From contig JAPOUQ010000061.1 in assembly GCA_026708585.1 (NCBI GenBank), positions 1 through 64,000 of the forward strand: DNA of 64,000 nucleotides, in the 5' to 3' direction. Origin of the DNA: Gammaproteobacteria bacterium. Lineage in GTDB: Bacteria > Pseudomonadota > Gammaproteobacteria > Arenicellales > Poriferihabitantaceae. The position numbers and the translations under genes were made by a program. Below are positions 56,288 through 64,000 of the stretch, piece by piece (position 1 is the first letter of the stretch; each line of letters begins with the position of its first letter). The notes beneath the pieces were generated by a model, which searched no databases, was not told the origin of the DNA, and saw only the letters and a list, made by a program, of their open reading frames with translations.

Positions 56288-57639
56288 TCGCTATCTGTTA
56301 TGAGCGATTTTCGGATTTTACAATAATAAAATCCATCGCCATGCTTTTTACTGGGTAATCGTTGCACTCCAAAACGTGTAGATATGCCCGAAATATTGTT
56401 GATTGCTTGAAGTTCATAATTTTTGGTCAGACTGAAAAAATCTGCAATCACATCATCATTTTCCCGGTGAAAGACAGAACAGGTGACATACAACAAAATT
56501 CCCCCCGGTCGTAACAGCGGCCAAACTGACTTCAGCATGGATAATTGGAGTGAATGCAGTTTATTGAGTTCTTCTAGATTGCGGCGATATTTTATGTCAG
56601 GGTGTCGTCGAATGACTCCACTTCCAGAACAGGGAGCATCAAGTAGTATTCGGTCATAAAGATTGCCATCCCACCATATATCGGGTTGTAGCAGATCACC
56701 AGCTACAATCTTTGCTTGTTGTCCTATCCTTGTGAGGTTTTGCTGAATCAGTATGCATCGAGAATCCAAATCAACTGCTGTAATCGTGCAATTCTCACGA
56801 AATAATTCAATCAAATGTGTTGTTTTTCCGCCTGGGGCCGCACAGGCGTCCAGTATATTCAGATTTTTGTCAATGTCCAGTTCCAGAGCTGCGAGCTGTG
56901 CCGATTCGTCTTGGACAGAAACCATACCCTTGCTGAATTCAGGAATCTGACTAACGGGTACAGGTGAAGATAAAATGAGACCGGCTGGGCTGTCCTGGGT
57001 AGCCTCACATACCATCGCATTTTCCTGCATGATTTGTATTGCTTTGTTTCGAGTTATTTTATTCAAATTGACTCGCAAGGTCAGAGGAGGTCGGGTATTT
57101 GATGCGTTTACTATTTCCAAGTAGTGTTCTGACCAATCTGCTTTGATGCGATCGAAAATGGCTTTTGGAAAGGCATTAGCTTGATGTTCGGGCATATTCG
57201 ACAAATCGTATTTGTTGCGATTTCGAAGATGGTTGCGAAGGACTCCGTTTATCAATTTTCGAGCCCAACTTCGATCCAGCTGAGATGTCGCTTCAACTGT
57301 TTCATTCAAAACTGCATAAATTGGGGTATGCATGTGTTCAATTTGGTATATCCCAACTGCCAGCAAAAAATGTAGAATTCGATCTTTTTCTCTAATCGGT
57401 CGTTTCATTAACACCCCGAGAAAATAATCAATATGAGGGAAATATCGACAGGTTCCATAGGCTATTTCCTGAAAGACGGACACACCAGATTGGCCCGATT
57501 CTCGAAACTGGTCGAGTAATCGATCTAGTGATTCTCCATGATCAATTACTCGCAGGATAGTCTTAGCCGCTGAAGCTAAAAGGTCAGATGTATGATACTT
57601 CAAATCTTTCGTAGTTGTGTTGAATGGTTTCGACATCAT
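56284..57639 (-). CDS. rsmB: 16S rRNA (cytosine967-C5)-methyltransferase RsmB
   Basis: A 451-residue m5C methyltransferase: NusB-like N-terminal domain (residues 1-150), then the SAM domain with DACAAPGGKTTHL, DAPCSGSGVIRRHPDIK (motif IV) and TCSVFHREN (motif VI cysteine nucleophile). Belongs to the common def-fmt-rsmB-trkA-trkH order, but here a small plus-strand gene separates it from fmt. Confidence 0.95.
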   Translation of the reverse strand: MMSKPFNTTTKDLKYHTSDLLASAAKTILRVIDHGESLDRLLDQFRESGQSGVSVFQEIAYGTCRYFPHIDYFLGVLMKRPIREKDRILHFLLAVGIYQIEHMHTPIYAVLNETVEATSQLDRSWARKLINGVLRNHLRNRNKYDLSNMPEHQANAFPKAIFDRIKADWSEHYLEIVNASNTRPPLTLRVNLNKITRNKAIQIMQENAMVCEATQDSPAGLILSSPVPVSQIPEFSKGMVSVQDESAQLAALELDIDKNLNILDACAAPGGKTTHLIELFRENCTITAVDLDSRCILIQQNLTRIGQQAKIVAGDLLQPDIWWDGNLYDRILLDAPCSGSGVIRRHPDIKYRRNLEELNKLHSLQLSMLKSVWPLLRPGGILLYVTCSVFHRENDDVIADFFSLTKNYELQAINNISGISTRFGVQRLPSKKHGDGFYYCKIRKSLITDSE

Positions 57640-57969
57640 GACAGCGAGTTGCTAGAAATGAATGGCTCTCTTATCAATTGGAATTGCAAGGAGAATGATG
57701 TTGTTCTGATTTGAGTGGCATGTGAGAGGTGTTTGAGTACATTCGAAATGATTTGCTTCAAGGTGAAGCTTGGATTGAAAAAGCCACATGATGTTGACTG
57801 GTCAAGAAATATTGTGGGTCATCATGAATATTCGAACAAAATCGTTTGTGATGGCAAGCACTTCAGAATATTGTTCAATACAAAATTCTGCAATTTATCT
57901 TGAAAGATTCGGACATTTCTATTAAGATTTGTTAATGAATTTATAGTCCTGTAAGAGGCGTAGTTTGTC
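57640..57969. other. intergenic region upstream of rsmB and the small secreted protein
   Basis: 330 bases between the divergent rsmB and hypothetical gene; should contain both promoters, but no strong consensus elements or RNA structures stand out. The 62-codon frame at 57715 has no recognisable feature. Confidence 0.35.
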
Positions 57970-58398
57970 ATGCGCAAATCCATACTGTTTTTAATATTGA
58001 TTTTTCTTCCGTTTTTATCGGTTGCACAAACTATCGGGGCCCCCTTGTTTCCCGGTACATTTGAAATCTCTCTTGGGGATTATTCTGATTGGAATGCACG
58101 TGTAGCCGAGAGCAATTGTGAAGTTTTGGGTTTGGAATGTGAATTAGATAATGACGAATATCGTGTCGTCGGAGATAAGATGTCCAGTGCAAGTTCAAAA
58201 CAGGAACTTCGAGATTTAACTTGGGAATTTGGATTTGAGTGTCTGGACAAGGCAGCAGTTTTTATCGATAGAGGTCAGCACGTATATCCAAATGTAGGGG
58301 AATTCGGAGGTCAACTTTTTACATTTTTTCTGGCCGAAGCAAATAGATGTTGGGATTACTATGATGATTTTTATGAGAGGAACAAAGCGAAATTTTGA
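57970..58398 (+). CDS. small secreted cysteine-containing protein of unknown function
   Basis: A 142-residue protein with a clear signal peptide (KSILFLILIFLPFLSVAQT). The mature part is acidic, has four cysteines (residues 50, 57, 91 and 127) that could form two disulfides in the periplasm, and ends NRCWDYYDDFYERNKAKF. No family is recognised. It is inserted on the opposite strand in the normally contiguous fmt-rsmB pair, so it is probably an accessory gene. Confidence 0.65.
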   Translation: MRKSILFLILIFLPFLSVAQTIGAPLFPGTFEISLGDYSDWNARVAESNCEVLGLECELDNDEYRVVGDKMSSASSKQELRDLTWEFGFECLDKAAVFIDRGQHVYPNVGEFGGQLFTFFLAEANRCWDYYDDFYERNKAKF

Positions 58399-58462
58399 GT
58401 TAGTCTTGCTTAATAATAGTGATCCCACGTTGGCTATGATGTCTGGGTTATTGTGTTTCCGA

Positions 58463-59422
58463 TTATCCAATTTCCCTTGCGAGGTTAGCTGTATCAAGTA
58501 GCATGCCAGTACGTACCGAATGTCCATGCAAATATTCGGCAACTCGCATAACTTTCCCCCCTGATTTTTGTAGTTTTTCAATCTGGATTGCACCCAGTCC
58601 AGATTGAACAATAATACCATTTTGATCAACTTTCAAAATCTGTCCAGGAGTGTTGGAGCCGGGATGAAAAATGGTTGATGCCTGAAGGATCTTAAGGGTT
58701 TTTCCGTCAATTCGGATCATGGAGCCCGGCCATGGGTCAAAGGCGCGAATCCGTCTTTCGATCTGCTCAGCATGGTCTGTCCAATTTAACCATGATTCTG
58801 CCTTGCTTAGCTTACTTGCATAGGTAACGTGAGAAATATTTTGCGGTTGCTCCTTTAATTTCTGGGATGTTAGGACTAGCAGATTCTCAGAAAGCAAATC
58901 AGCAGCCATCTTAGCAAGTTGATCATGAAGCCATCCACCCGTTGCATTTTTTTTTAGTGTAATTTTCGATTGTGCGAGTACTGGACCGGCATCCAGCTCT
59001 TCTACAATACGCATTAGACTCACCCCTGAAGTCGAATCCCCAGCTTCAATTGCTCTTTGAATTGGGGCAGCACCTCGCCACCTCGGCAACAGTGAAGCAT
59101 GTAGATTGAAGCAGCCGAAGTTAGGAATATCAAGATGCTGTTTTTTCAATAGTGCACCATATGCCACCACAATCATGAGATCCGGTTGGAGTGACTGAAA
59201 TTGTGTGATTGCTTCCAAAGAATTTATCTTTGCGGGCTGAAGAACAGGTATGCCTGCATTAATTGCTGTCGATTTGACAGGGCCCGGAAGGATTTTGCGG
59301 CCTCGTCCTGAAGGTCGATCCGGTTGGCAATATACCGCAACCAGATTGACCAATGATGATTTGAGAAGAGCTTTCAGTGAAGGTACAGCAAAATCTGGAG
59401 TACCAGCGAAGACGACACGCAT
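58463..59422 (-). CDS. fmt: methionyl-tRNA formyltransferase
   Basis: Formylates initiator Met-tRNA using 10-formyl-THF. 319 residues: VFAGTPDFAVPSLKALL at the start, formyl-binding and catalytic NLHASLLPRWRGAAPIQRAI, GVSLMRIVEELDAGPVL, and the C-terminal tRNA-binding domain (RIRAFDPWPGSMI). Starts 19 bases after def. Confidence 0.97.
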   Translation of the reverse strand: MRVVFAGTPDFAVPSLKALLKSSLVNLVAVYCQPDRPSGRGRKILPGPVKSTAINAGIPVLQPAKINSLEAITQFQSLQPDLMIVVAYGALLKKQHLDIPNFGCFNLHASLLPRWRGAAPIQRAIEAGDSTSGVSLMRIVEELDAGPVLAQSKITLKKNATGGWLHDQLAKMAADLLSENLLVLTSQKLKEQPQNISHVTYASKLSKAESWLNWTDHAEQIERRIRAFDPWPGSMIRIDGKTLKILQASTIFHPGSNTPGQILKVDQNGIIVQSGLGAIQIEKLQKSGGKVMRVAEYLHGHSVRTGMLLDTANLAREIG

Positions 59423-59441
59423 AGAAGGAGGAAATCGACTA

Positions 59442-59960
59442 TTAGGCTACTCTTGACTCAAAATCTCCCCGTGCCTTGGTGAGCTTATTACGAATCCTCT
59501 CGCGTTTCATCCTCGACAGATAATCGACAAACACTTTACCATTCAAGTGATCGACTTCGTGCTGGATACAAACAGCCGTCATTTCATCCGCTTCCAACTC
59601 GAAGTGATCACCGAGTTTATCTTGTGCCTTTATAAGTACTTTTTCGGGGCGTTTGACCGGCACAAAAAAACCGGGAACGGATAGACAGCCTTCTTCTACT
59701 TCTCGTGTTCCCTGATTTAGATCGACAATCTCTGGATTCACAAATACCTGAAGTTGGCTTTTTGTTTCTGATAAATCCATGACAATGACACGTTTAGGGA
59801 CATTAATCTGAATTGCTGCTAGACCAATGCCGGGTGCGTCATACATGGTGTCTGCCATATCTTCAATTAAAGTTTCAAGGTTCTTATCAAACTCGAGTAC
59901 CGGTTCGCAAAGCGTTCTTAGCCTAGGGTCAGGATATGTCAGAATTTTTTGAACTGCCAT
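59442..59960 (-). CDS. def: peptide deformylase
   Basis: Metal-dependent removal of the N-formyl group from nascent proteins. 172 residues with all three motifs: [11 protein letters not shown] (motif 1), EEGCLSVPG (motif 2, metal Cys) and [12 protein letters not shown] (motif 3, metal His pair and Glu). First gene of the def-fmt pair; dprA, a frequent neighbour, is absent. Confidence 0.97.
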   Translation of the reverse strand: MAVQKILTYPDPRLRTLCEPVLEFDKNLETLIEDMADTMYDAPGIGLAAIQINVPKRVIVMDLSETKSQLQVFVNPEIVDLNQGTREVEEGCLSVPGFFVPVKRPEKVLIKAQDKLGDHFELEADEMTAVCIQHEVDHLNGKVFVDYLSRMKRERIRNKLTKARGDFESRVA

Positions 59961-60402
59961 AAGATTATCTCATAAATGGTCTTATATAGGATTCTAATGA
60001 GTTGAACAAAAATTTTCAAAGTCGATATGAATGCTGCATGAAGTATATTTCTCTCTTGCATGGAAAGAAAAAACTGCCAAATAAGGCTTAAAAGGTCGAA
60101 TGTTTCCGACTGATTACAGCAATTAATCATACTTTTGCTTGTTGAATACTCATTTGCATGGATTTGAGGGTTGTGAAAATTGACTGGAAAAAAGAAAGAA
60201 ATTGGAATTATGGGTTCCAGACTGAAGTGAAAGTGAATCTTCCTATCTTGTAAATTATGCCATTCAATCATTTGCAGGAGAGAGTAGGGATTGAACGATG
60301 GTATTGCTTGTCATTTGCTATTCCTTCGATTGTAATTTCAGTATAATTCATTTGAGTGGAAGTCAACTTCTATCGTAACAGTAGTTTGATGATTGCCGAA
60401 AA
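59961..60402. other. intergenic region between def and the LolA-like gene
   Basis: 442 bases, AT-rich, with no gene I can support. The minus-strand frame of 110 codons overlapping the def start (59939-60271) looks like chance. It should contain the def promoter and that of the plus-strand gene. Confidence 0.4.
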
Positions 60403-61239
60403 ATGGTTAGTTTGAAAGAGGATAAGTCTTTGTTTAATAAATCAATACATTGTATAAAAGGTGCAGTAATTTTGGTTGCCTTTGCTTCTTTTTTTCAAAT
60501 ATCCCAGGGATATGAGGGTACTCCAGAAGAGATTGGGCAAATGATTGCCATCGATGCCCGAGAATCTGGGAAGGGCTTCAAAAACTTTACTGCCAATATG
60601 AAAATGACATTACGCAGTAAGAATGGTCGTGAAATCGATCGCTCCATGCGTTTGAAAGTCTTAGAAACCGATAATGATGGCGACAAAACACTGTTTGTAT
60701 TTGATCGACCTCGTGATGTTCAGGGAACAGCATTTTTAGTTCATGCCTTCAAGGATAAACCCGATCAGCAATGGCTCTATTTACCGGCTTTGAAACGAGT
60801 CAAGGGTATTAGTTCATCCAATCAATCGGGTTCATTTATGGGTAGTGAATTCTCCTATGAAGATTTAGGTGCGGCCGAACCTGAAAAATTTCAGTACACC
60901 TATTTACGTGATGAGGATTGTGGTGAGTATGAATGTTATGTTTTGGAACGTGTTCCTATATCTAAGGATTCTGGATATTCGCGCTTAGTTTTGTGGCTAG
61001 ATAAAGAGGCCCTTCGCACCAAGGAAATTCACTTTTATGACCGACGTAACGAACATCTCAAAACCATGATAGCGGAAGATTTTGAGTTGTATCTTGATAA
61101 ATTCTGGAGGAGTAGGCGAATTACTATGTCAAACCACCTGACAGGAAAAAGCACGGTTCTAGTCTGGGAGGATTATGTCTTCGGAACTGATCTCGATGAA
61201 AATGATTTTACTCGAACTGCTTTGAAACGGGTTCGATGA
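60403..61239 (+). CDS. outer-membrane lipoprotein-sorting protein (LolA-like fold)
   Basis: A 278-residue exported protein with a hydrophobic N-terminal signal (IKGAVILVAFASFFQISQG). The rest fits the LolA-like family: KNFTANMKMTLRSKNGREIDRSM, FDRPRDVQGTAFLVH, DQQWLYLPALKRVKGISSS, FMGSEFSYEDL and DKEALRTKEIHFYDR. These relatives often accompany RND-type exporters, but none is present here. Cargo is unknown. Confidence 0.82.
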   Translation: MVSLKEDKSLFNKSIHCIKGAVILVAFASFFQISQGYEGTPEEIGQMIAIDARESGKGFKNFTANMKMTLRSKNGREIDRSMRLKVLETDNDGDKTLFVFDRPRDVQGTAFLVHAFKDKPDQQWLYLPALKRVKGISSSNQSGSFMGSEFSYEDLGAAEPEKFQYTYLRDEDCGEYECYVLERVPISKDSGYSRLVLWLDKEALRTKEIHFYDRRNEHLKTMIAEDFELYLDKFWRSRRITMSNHLTGKSTVLVWEDYVFGTDLDENDFTRTALKRVR

Positions 61240-61301
61240 TATAAATTTTGTAGGATTGGTGCGATTTCGATTTGAATAGTCATGTAGTCGCAATATGATT
61301 C

Positions 61302-61957
61302 TTAACTTCGAATGAACCAACTAGTCATAAGCTGGTGAAAGAACTCGCCGTTTTTGGTCAGACATAAAACGAATGATTTTGAGTATGCAACAGCTGCCAA
61401 AAATCTGACTGAGAAAACAAGATCAGCCATCAAGCGGTTGAGTGCCGACATGGCCAAGTGAAATAAGTCGAACTTGTAGTGAATAGCTAGTTTCGACCTA
61501 GGATCAGCAGTATTAGTCATCACAGTCTTGGGTTTTGTCCTGACCTTGACCCCCACACCTTGATTCCATTTGGATTGATTCGCCCATAGCCAATTTCCCA
61601 AATAGAATCTCGATGTAGTCAGTGATGCCGAAAATGATGGCAATCATCCTGCCACTATGACCGAAGTCTAGATAGACAGTCGATTTTTCACTTTGGTCCC
61701 AATTTTGGAGACCACAGTCATCCGATCATCAATCTTCTGAGTCAGTTCAGCGATGGTCGCGAGTATGTAGTTTTCGCTTTCTCAATCTTCGATCACTTGT
61801 AGTTTCTGCTCAGCAGTGAGTTCGTCAGTGAAAACCGAAGTTTCTTGTTTGGGATCATTATGAATTGAGAATTTTTTTTTGGCAAGGCATTATGCCAGTG
61901 ATTCGCTTTTGATTTTTTGGATTGATTATTTATGTGATCGATGTGCTGGATTTCCAC
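61302..61957 (-). pseudogene. decayed minus-strand coding sequence
   Basis: The minus strand reads protein-like over about 650 bases but is broken. From a GTG at 61957 comes EFVEIQHIDHINNQ-type sequence. After a shift at an A9 tract (plus 61872-61880) the frame gives FTDELTAEQKLQVIED, a stop, then ENYILATIAELTQKIDDRM and two more stops, and finally an open 113-codon tail to 61302. The family is not recognised; a transposase or a lost partner of the neighbouring ATPase are both possible. Confidence 0.35.
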
Positions 61958-62066
61958 GAATTCAAAAAAATTTTAATTAATCGTGCTTACACGACGCCTT
62001 ATGTCGCACCTATCCCGTAGCATCCCCCTCATAACTGTTGTTGATGAACTGAAATGGAGTAGATAA
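61958..62066. promoter_or_regulatory. spacer and ribosome-binding site before the AAA+ gene
   Basis: GGAG at 62056-62059 lies 7 bases before the ATG at 62067 and fixes that start. No clear promoter hexamers were identified in the spacer. Confidence 0.45.
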
Positions 62067-64000
62067 ATGAAGAAAAAATCGATTGCATGTACCTCTGATA
62101 TTCAATTGGAGTACGAACACCGTCTCATCGTGGACTGGCTTGTGAATCTCGTTCAAGGTATGGGATTTACCACGGAAGAAGCCCAGGATTTGCTTGATGA
62201 GGTAGAAAAGGGGGAATCCTTTGCCGATTTCCGTAACGCTAAGGAGACCGCTCCCTTGTTCGCATTAATGTTCAAGAATGGGGATGAATTGACGCAGCAA
62301 TTCAAAGAGTTGCAGAAGATAACCAAAAGAATCCCGCTGAGTCTGCCGGCGAAACGACTGAGGAAGCTTGGTAAGATACTAGACTTGGACGACCAGGATA
62401 TTAATATTCTGGAAGTTCTGCTGTACCGTCAGATTCCCGGTTCGGCGGAGCTATTCCTGGATTTTTGGCTGGACGATCGACTACGTCGTAAATCCCATTA
62501 CCGATACCGGGACCTCAATGCGGGTAATCGAGATTTGCCACGCATGCTAGGTCTGTCCAAGTCGGATTTCCAGAGGCGTATTGACCCGAAGTCTAGTTTG
62601 GGTCGAAGAGGACTAGTAGAAGTAGAAGACGACCTTGATCTCGAAGGGCTGGAAACGTTGCGTCGCTTGTTCTTGAATACGGATAGCCAAGCGGATATCC
62701 GATCCTTACTACTTGGGCAGGTACTGTCAAATACGGAATTGAGGTGGTCTGATTTTGCTCATCTGGGACAGGACATAGAGGATATTGTTACCATCCTTCG
62801 AGGTTCGATGGTTGGAGAAGGATCGAGAGGAGTAAACATTCTTTTGTATGGTCCACCGGGAACAGGTAAAACCTCCCTCGCTAGGGTAGCGGCCCGAAAG
62901 GCAGGTCTGCAACTGCTCAATGTTGGAGAGGCGGATGAGCAGGGCTGGGAACCGACCTCTAGGGAGCGGCTCCAAGATCTTCACTTAGCACAAAATCTGC
63001 TTGAGGGTGACGGAGTTAGTGTGATCCTACTTGATGAGATGGATGATGTGCTTGATCATCGTTTGTCATTTCTAGAAATGGAAATATCGAACGCAAGAAA
63101 CGGGAGATCGCGAATATGGCTTCATCGTCTGCTGGAAAATACACCGGTGCCAACCATTTGGATTACCAATCATGCCCGTACTATTGACCGGGCGGTACTT
63201 CGACGGATGACATATGCTCTGGAACTCAGACTTCCTCCCGCGAATATACGCAGGAGTATCTGGTCTCGACAGTTAGCTCGGCATGGGGTTGAAGGGAATG
63301 CGGAGGAAGTCCGGTCGCTAGCAGAGGGATTCGAAGCCCCTCCCGGTATAGCGGAAGGGGCGATTCAAGCAGGCCGACTGGGTGGCGGTGACATTGCGCT
63401 AGTTCGTCGCAGTGTGGAAAAACTCTCTCGGTTGATTGGTTGCAGACGACCAAATGTTCAAGGGGTTGTCGATTTTGATCCAACCTTACTGAATGCCGAC
63501 CTGAATCCGATGGAATTGGCAGAACGACTGGTTTTGGTCGCTGAGCGGAGGTTTTCCATGTGTTTGCAGGGGCCTCCGGGTACCGGCAAGAGTGCTTATG
63601 TTCGCTATTTGGCTGATCGTTTGGGGATGGAGGTGTTGTCACTTCGAGCGTCCGACTTAATCAGTCCATATGTAGGTCAAACCGAGCAAAGGATCGCTAA
63701 GGCCTTTGCTACAGCACGAGATACTGGAGCGTTTCTCGTATTTGATGAGGCAGACTCCCTATTGCGAGACCGTCAAAACGCCCATCGATCCTGGGAAATC
63801 AGCCAGGTGAATGAGATGTTGACATGGATGGAGAGTCATCCGTTGCCATTCGCCTGTACGACAAATTTTGGAAGTTCACTGGATGCGGCATCAATCAGGA
63901 GGTTCTTGTTCAAGATCTGCCTAGACTATTTGGATCAAGATCGGTCTCGTCTTGCGTTTCGTAAGTGGTTCGGCTGGGAGGCCCCGCCAACATTAGACAG
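62067..64000 (+). CDS. tandem AAA+ ATPase (partial, runs off the window)
   Basis: An uninterrupted frame of 644 codons with no stop by the window end. Residues 1-240 form a helical N-terminal region I do not recognise. AAA domain 1 has Walker A GPPGTGKTS at residue 262 and Walker B VILLDEMDD near 320, with LLENTPVPTIWITNHA and a second-region LRRMTYALELRLPP. AAA domain 2 has GPPGTGKSA at 502, YVGQTEQRIAKAF, Walker B FLVFDEADS near 557 and SIRRFLFKICLDYL. This fits the SpoVK/Vps4-like COG0464 group. Codon use looks more GC-rich than its neighbours. Substrate unknown. Confidence 0.85.
   Translation, partial: MKKKSIACTSDIQLEYEHRLIVDWLVNLVQGMGFTTEEAQDLLDEVEKGESFADFRNAKETAPLFALMFKNGDELTQQFKELQKITKRIPLSLPAKRLRKLGKILDLDDQDINILEVLLYRQIPGSAELFLDFWLDDRLRRKSHYRYRDLNAGNRDLPRMLGLSKSDFQRRIDPKSSLGRRGLVEVEDDLDLEGLETLRRLFLNTDSQADIRSLLLGQVLSNTELRWSDFAHLGQDIEDIVTILRGSMVGEGSRGVNILLYGPPGTGKTSLARVAARKAGLQLLNVGEADEQGWEPTSRERLQDLHLAQNLLEGDGVSVILLDEMDDVLDHRLSFLEMEISNARNGRSRIWLHRLLENTPVPTIWITNHARTIDRAVLRRMTYALELRLPPANIRRSIWSRQLARHGVEGNAEEVRSLAEGFEAPPGIAEGAIQAGRLGGGDIALVRRSVEKLSRLIGCRRPNVQGVVDFDPTLLNADLNPMELAERLVLVAERRFSMCLQGPPGTGKSAYVRYLADRLGMEVLSLRASDLISPYVGQTEQRIAKAFATARDTGAFLVFDEADSLLRDRQNAHRSWEISQVNEMLTWMESHPLPFACTTNFGSSLDAASIRRFLFKICLDYLDQDRSRLAFRKWFGWEAPPTLD

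Noticed and set aside
59939-60271. 110-residue minus-strand frame overlapping def
   Set aside because: Overlaps the def start and has a random-looking sequence rich in rare residues.
63226-63642. 138-residue minus-strand frame inside the AAA+ gene
   Set aside because: It is the complement of the second AAA module, whose Walker motifs show that the plus strand is the coding one.

Overview
The window looks like a chromosomal segment of a gammaproteobacterium, probably an uncultured marine or host-associated one. Supporting signs are the petABC-sspA-sspB block, hslVU, a sigma-32 (rpoH) gene, the def-fmt-rsmB-trkA-trkH block, ftsYEX, the rsmD-coaD-yfhL cluster, yejABEF, a phasin and two glycine-betaine-type ABC importers. 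The sequence leans AT-rich. No rRNA, tRNA, CRISPR array or intact insertion sequence was seen. Taxonomy is inference from gene content only.

Layout. 1-220: tail of an unidentified gene and a strong terminator. 291-3717 (minus): rsmD-coaD-yfhL-tmcA, tightly coupled. 3829-6399 (plus): ftsY-ftsE-ftsX, convergent with infA. 6985-14222 (minus): one catabolic module made of a betaine-type importer (binding protein, ATPase, permease), a metal-dependent amidohydrolase, a CobW-type metallochaperone GTPase and a GntR-family regulator, with a recognisable promoter. 14400-19628: a MOSC protein, then argE, a fused folK-folP gene, a PLD-family nuclease gene broken by one in-frame TAA, and an exported alpha/beta hydrolase. 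20091-27123: mutY and the yejABEF peptide importer, whose binding protein carries an unusual C-terminal membrane anchor. 27783-31616 (minus): a PQQ-type dehydrogenase, a cytochrome c and a TonB receptor resembling the PQQ receptor PqqU. 32067-34513 (minus): SDR, pterin carbinolamine dehydratase and FAD oxidase. 34725-41692 (plus): petABC, sspAB, hslVU and rpoH; rpoH has a nearly perfect CIRCE (HrcA operator) just upstream. 41745-42661: terminator structures, a candidate structured ncRNA and a small hypothetical gene. 43050-43355: phasin with a repeated operator-like motif. 43493-51001: a second betaine-type module (binding protein, double permease, choline-kinase-like protein, FAD/GcvT demethylase) with a divergent DeoR-family regulator and no ATPase of its own. 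51398-61239: pcm-like, tolC-like, trkH, trkA, rsmB, a small secreted unknown, fmt, def and a LolA-like protein. 61240-64000: a decayed minus-strand reading frame, then a tandem-AAA+ ATPase running off the window edge.

The genes outline a heterotroph importing quaternary amines, peptides and perhaps PQQ, respiring through cytochrome bc1 and storing polyhydroxyalkanoate. The observations that most deserve follow-up are the CIRCE on rpoH, the unassigned structured RNA after rpoH, the betaine importer-amidohydrolase-CobW module, the ATPase-less second importer, the PQQ scavenging operon, the folK-folP fusion and the tandem AAA+ ATPase at the right edge.
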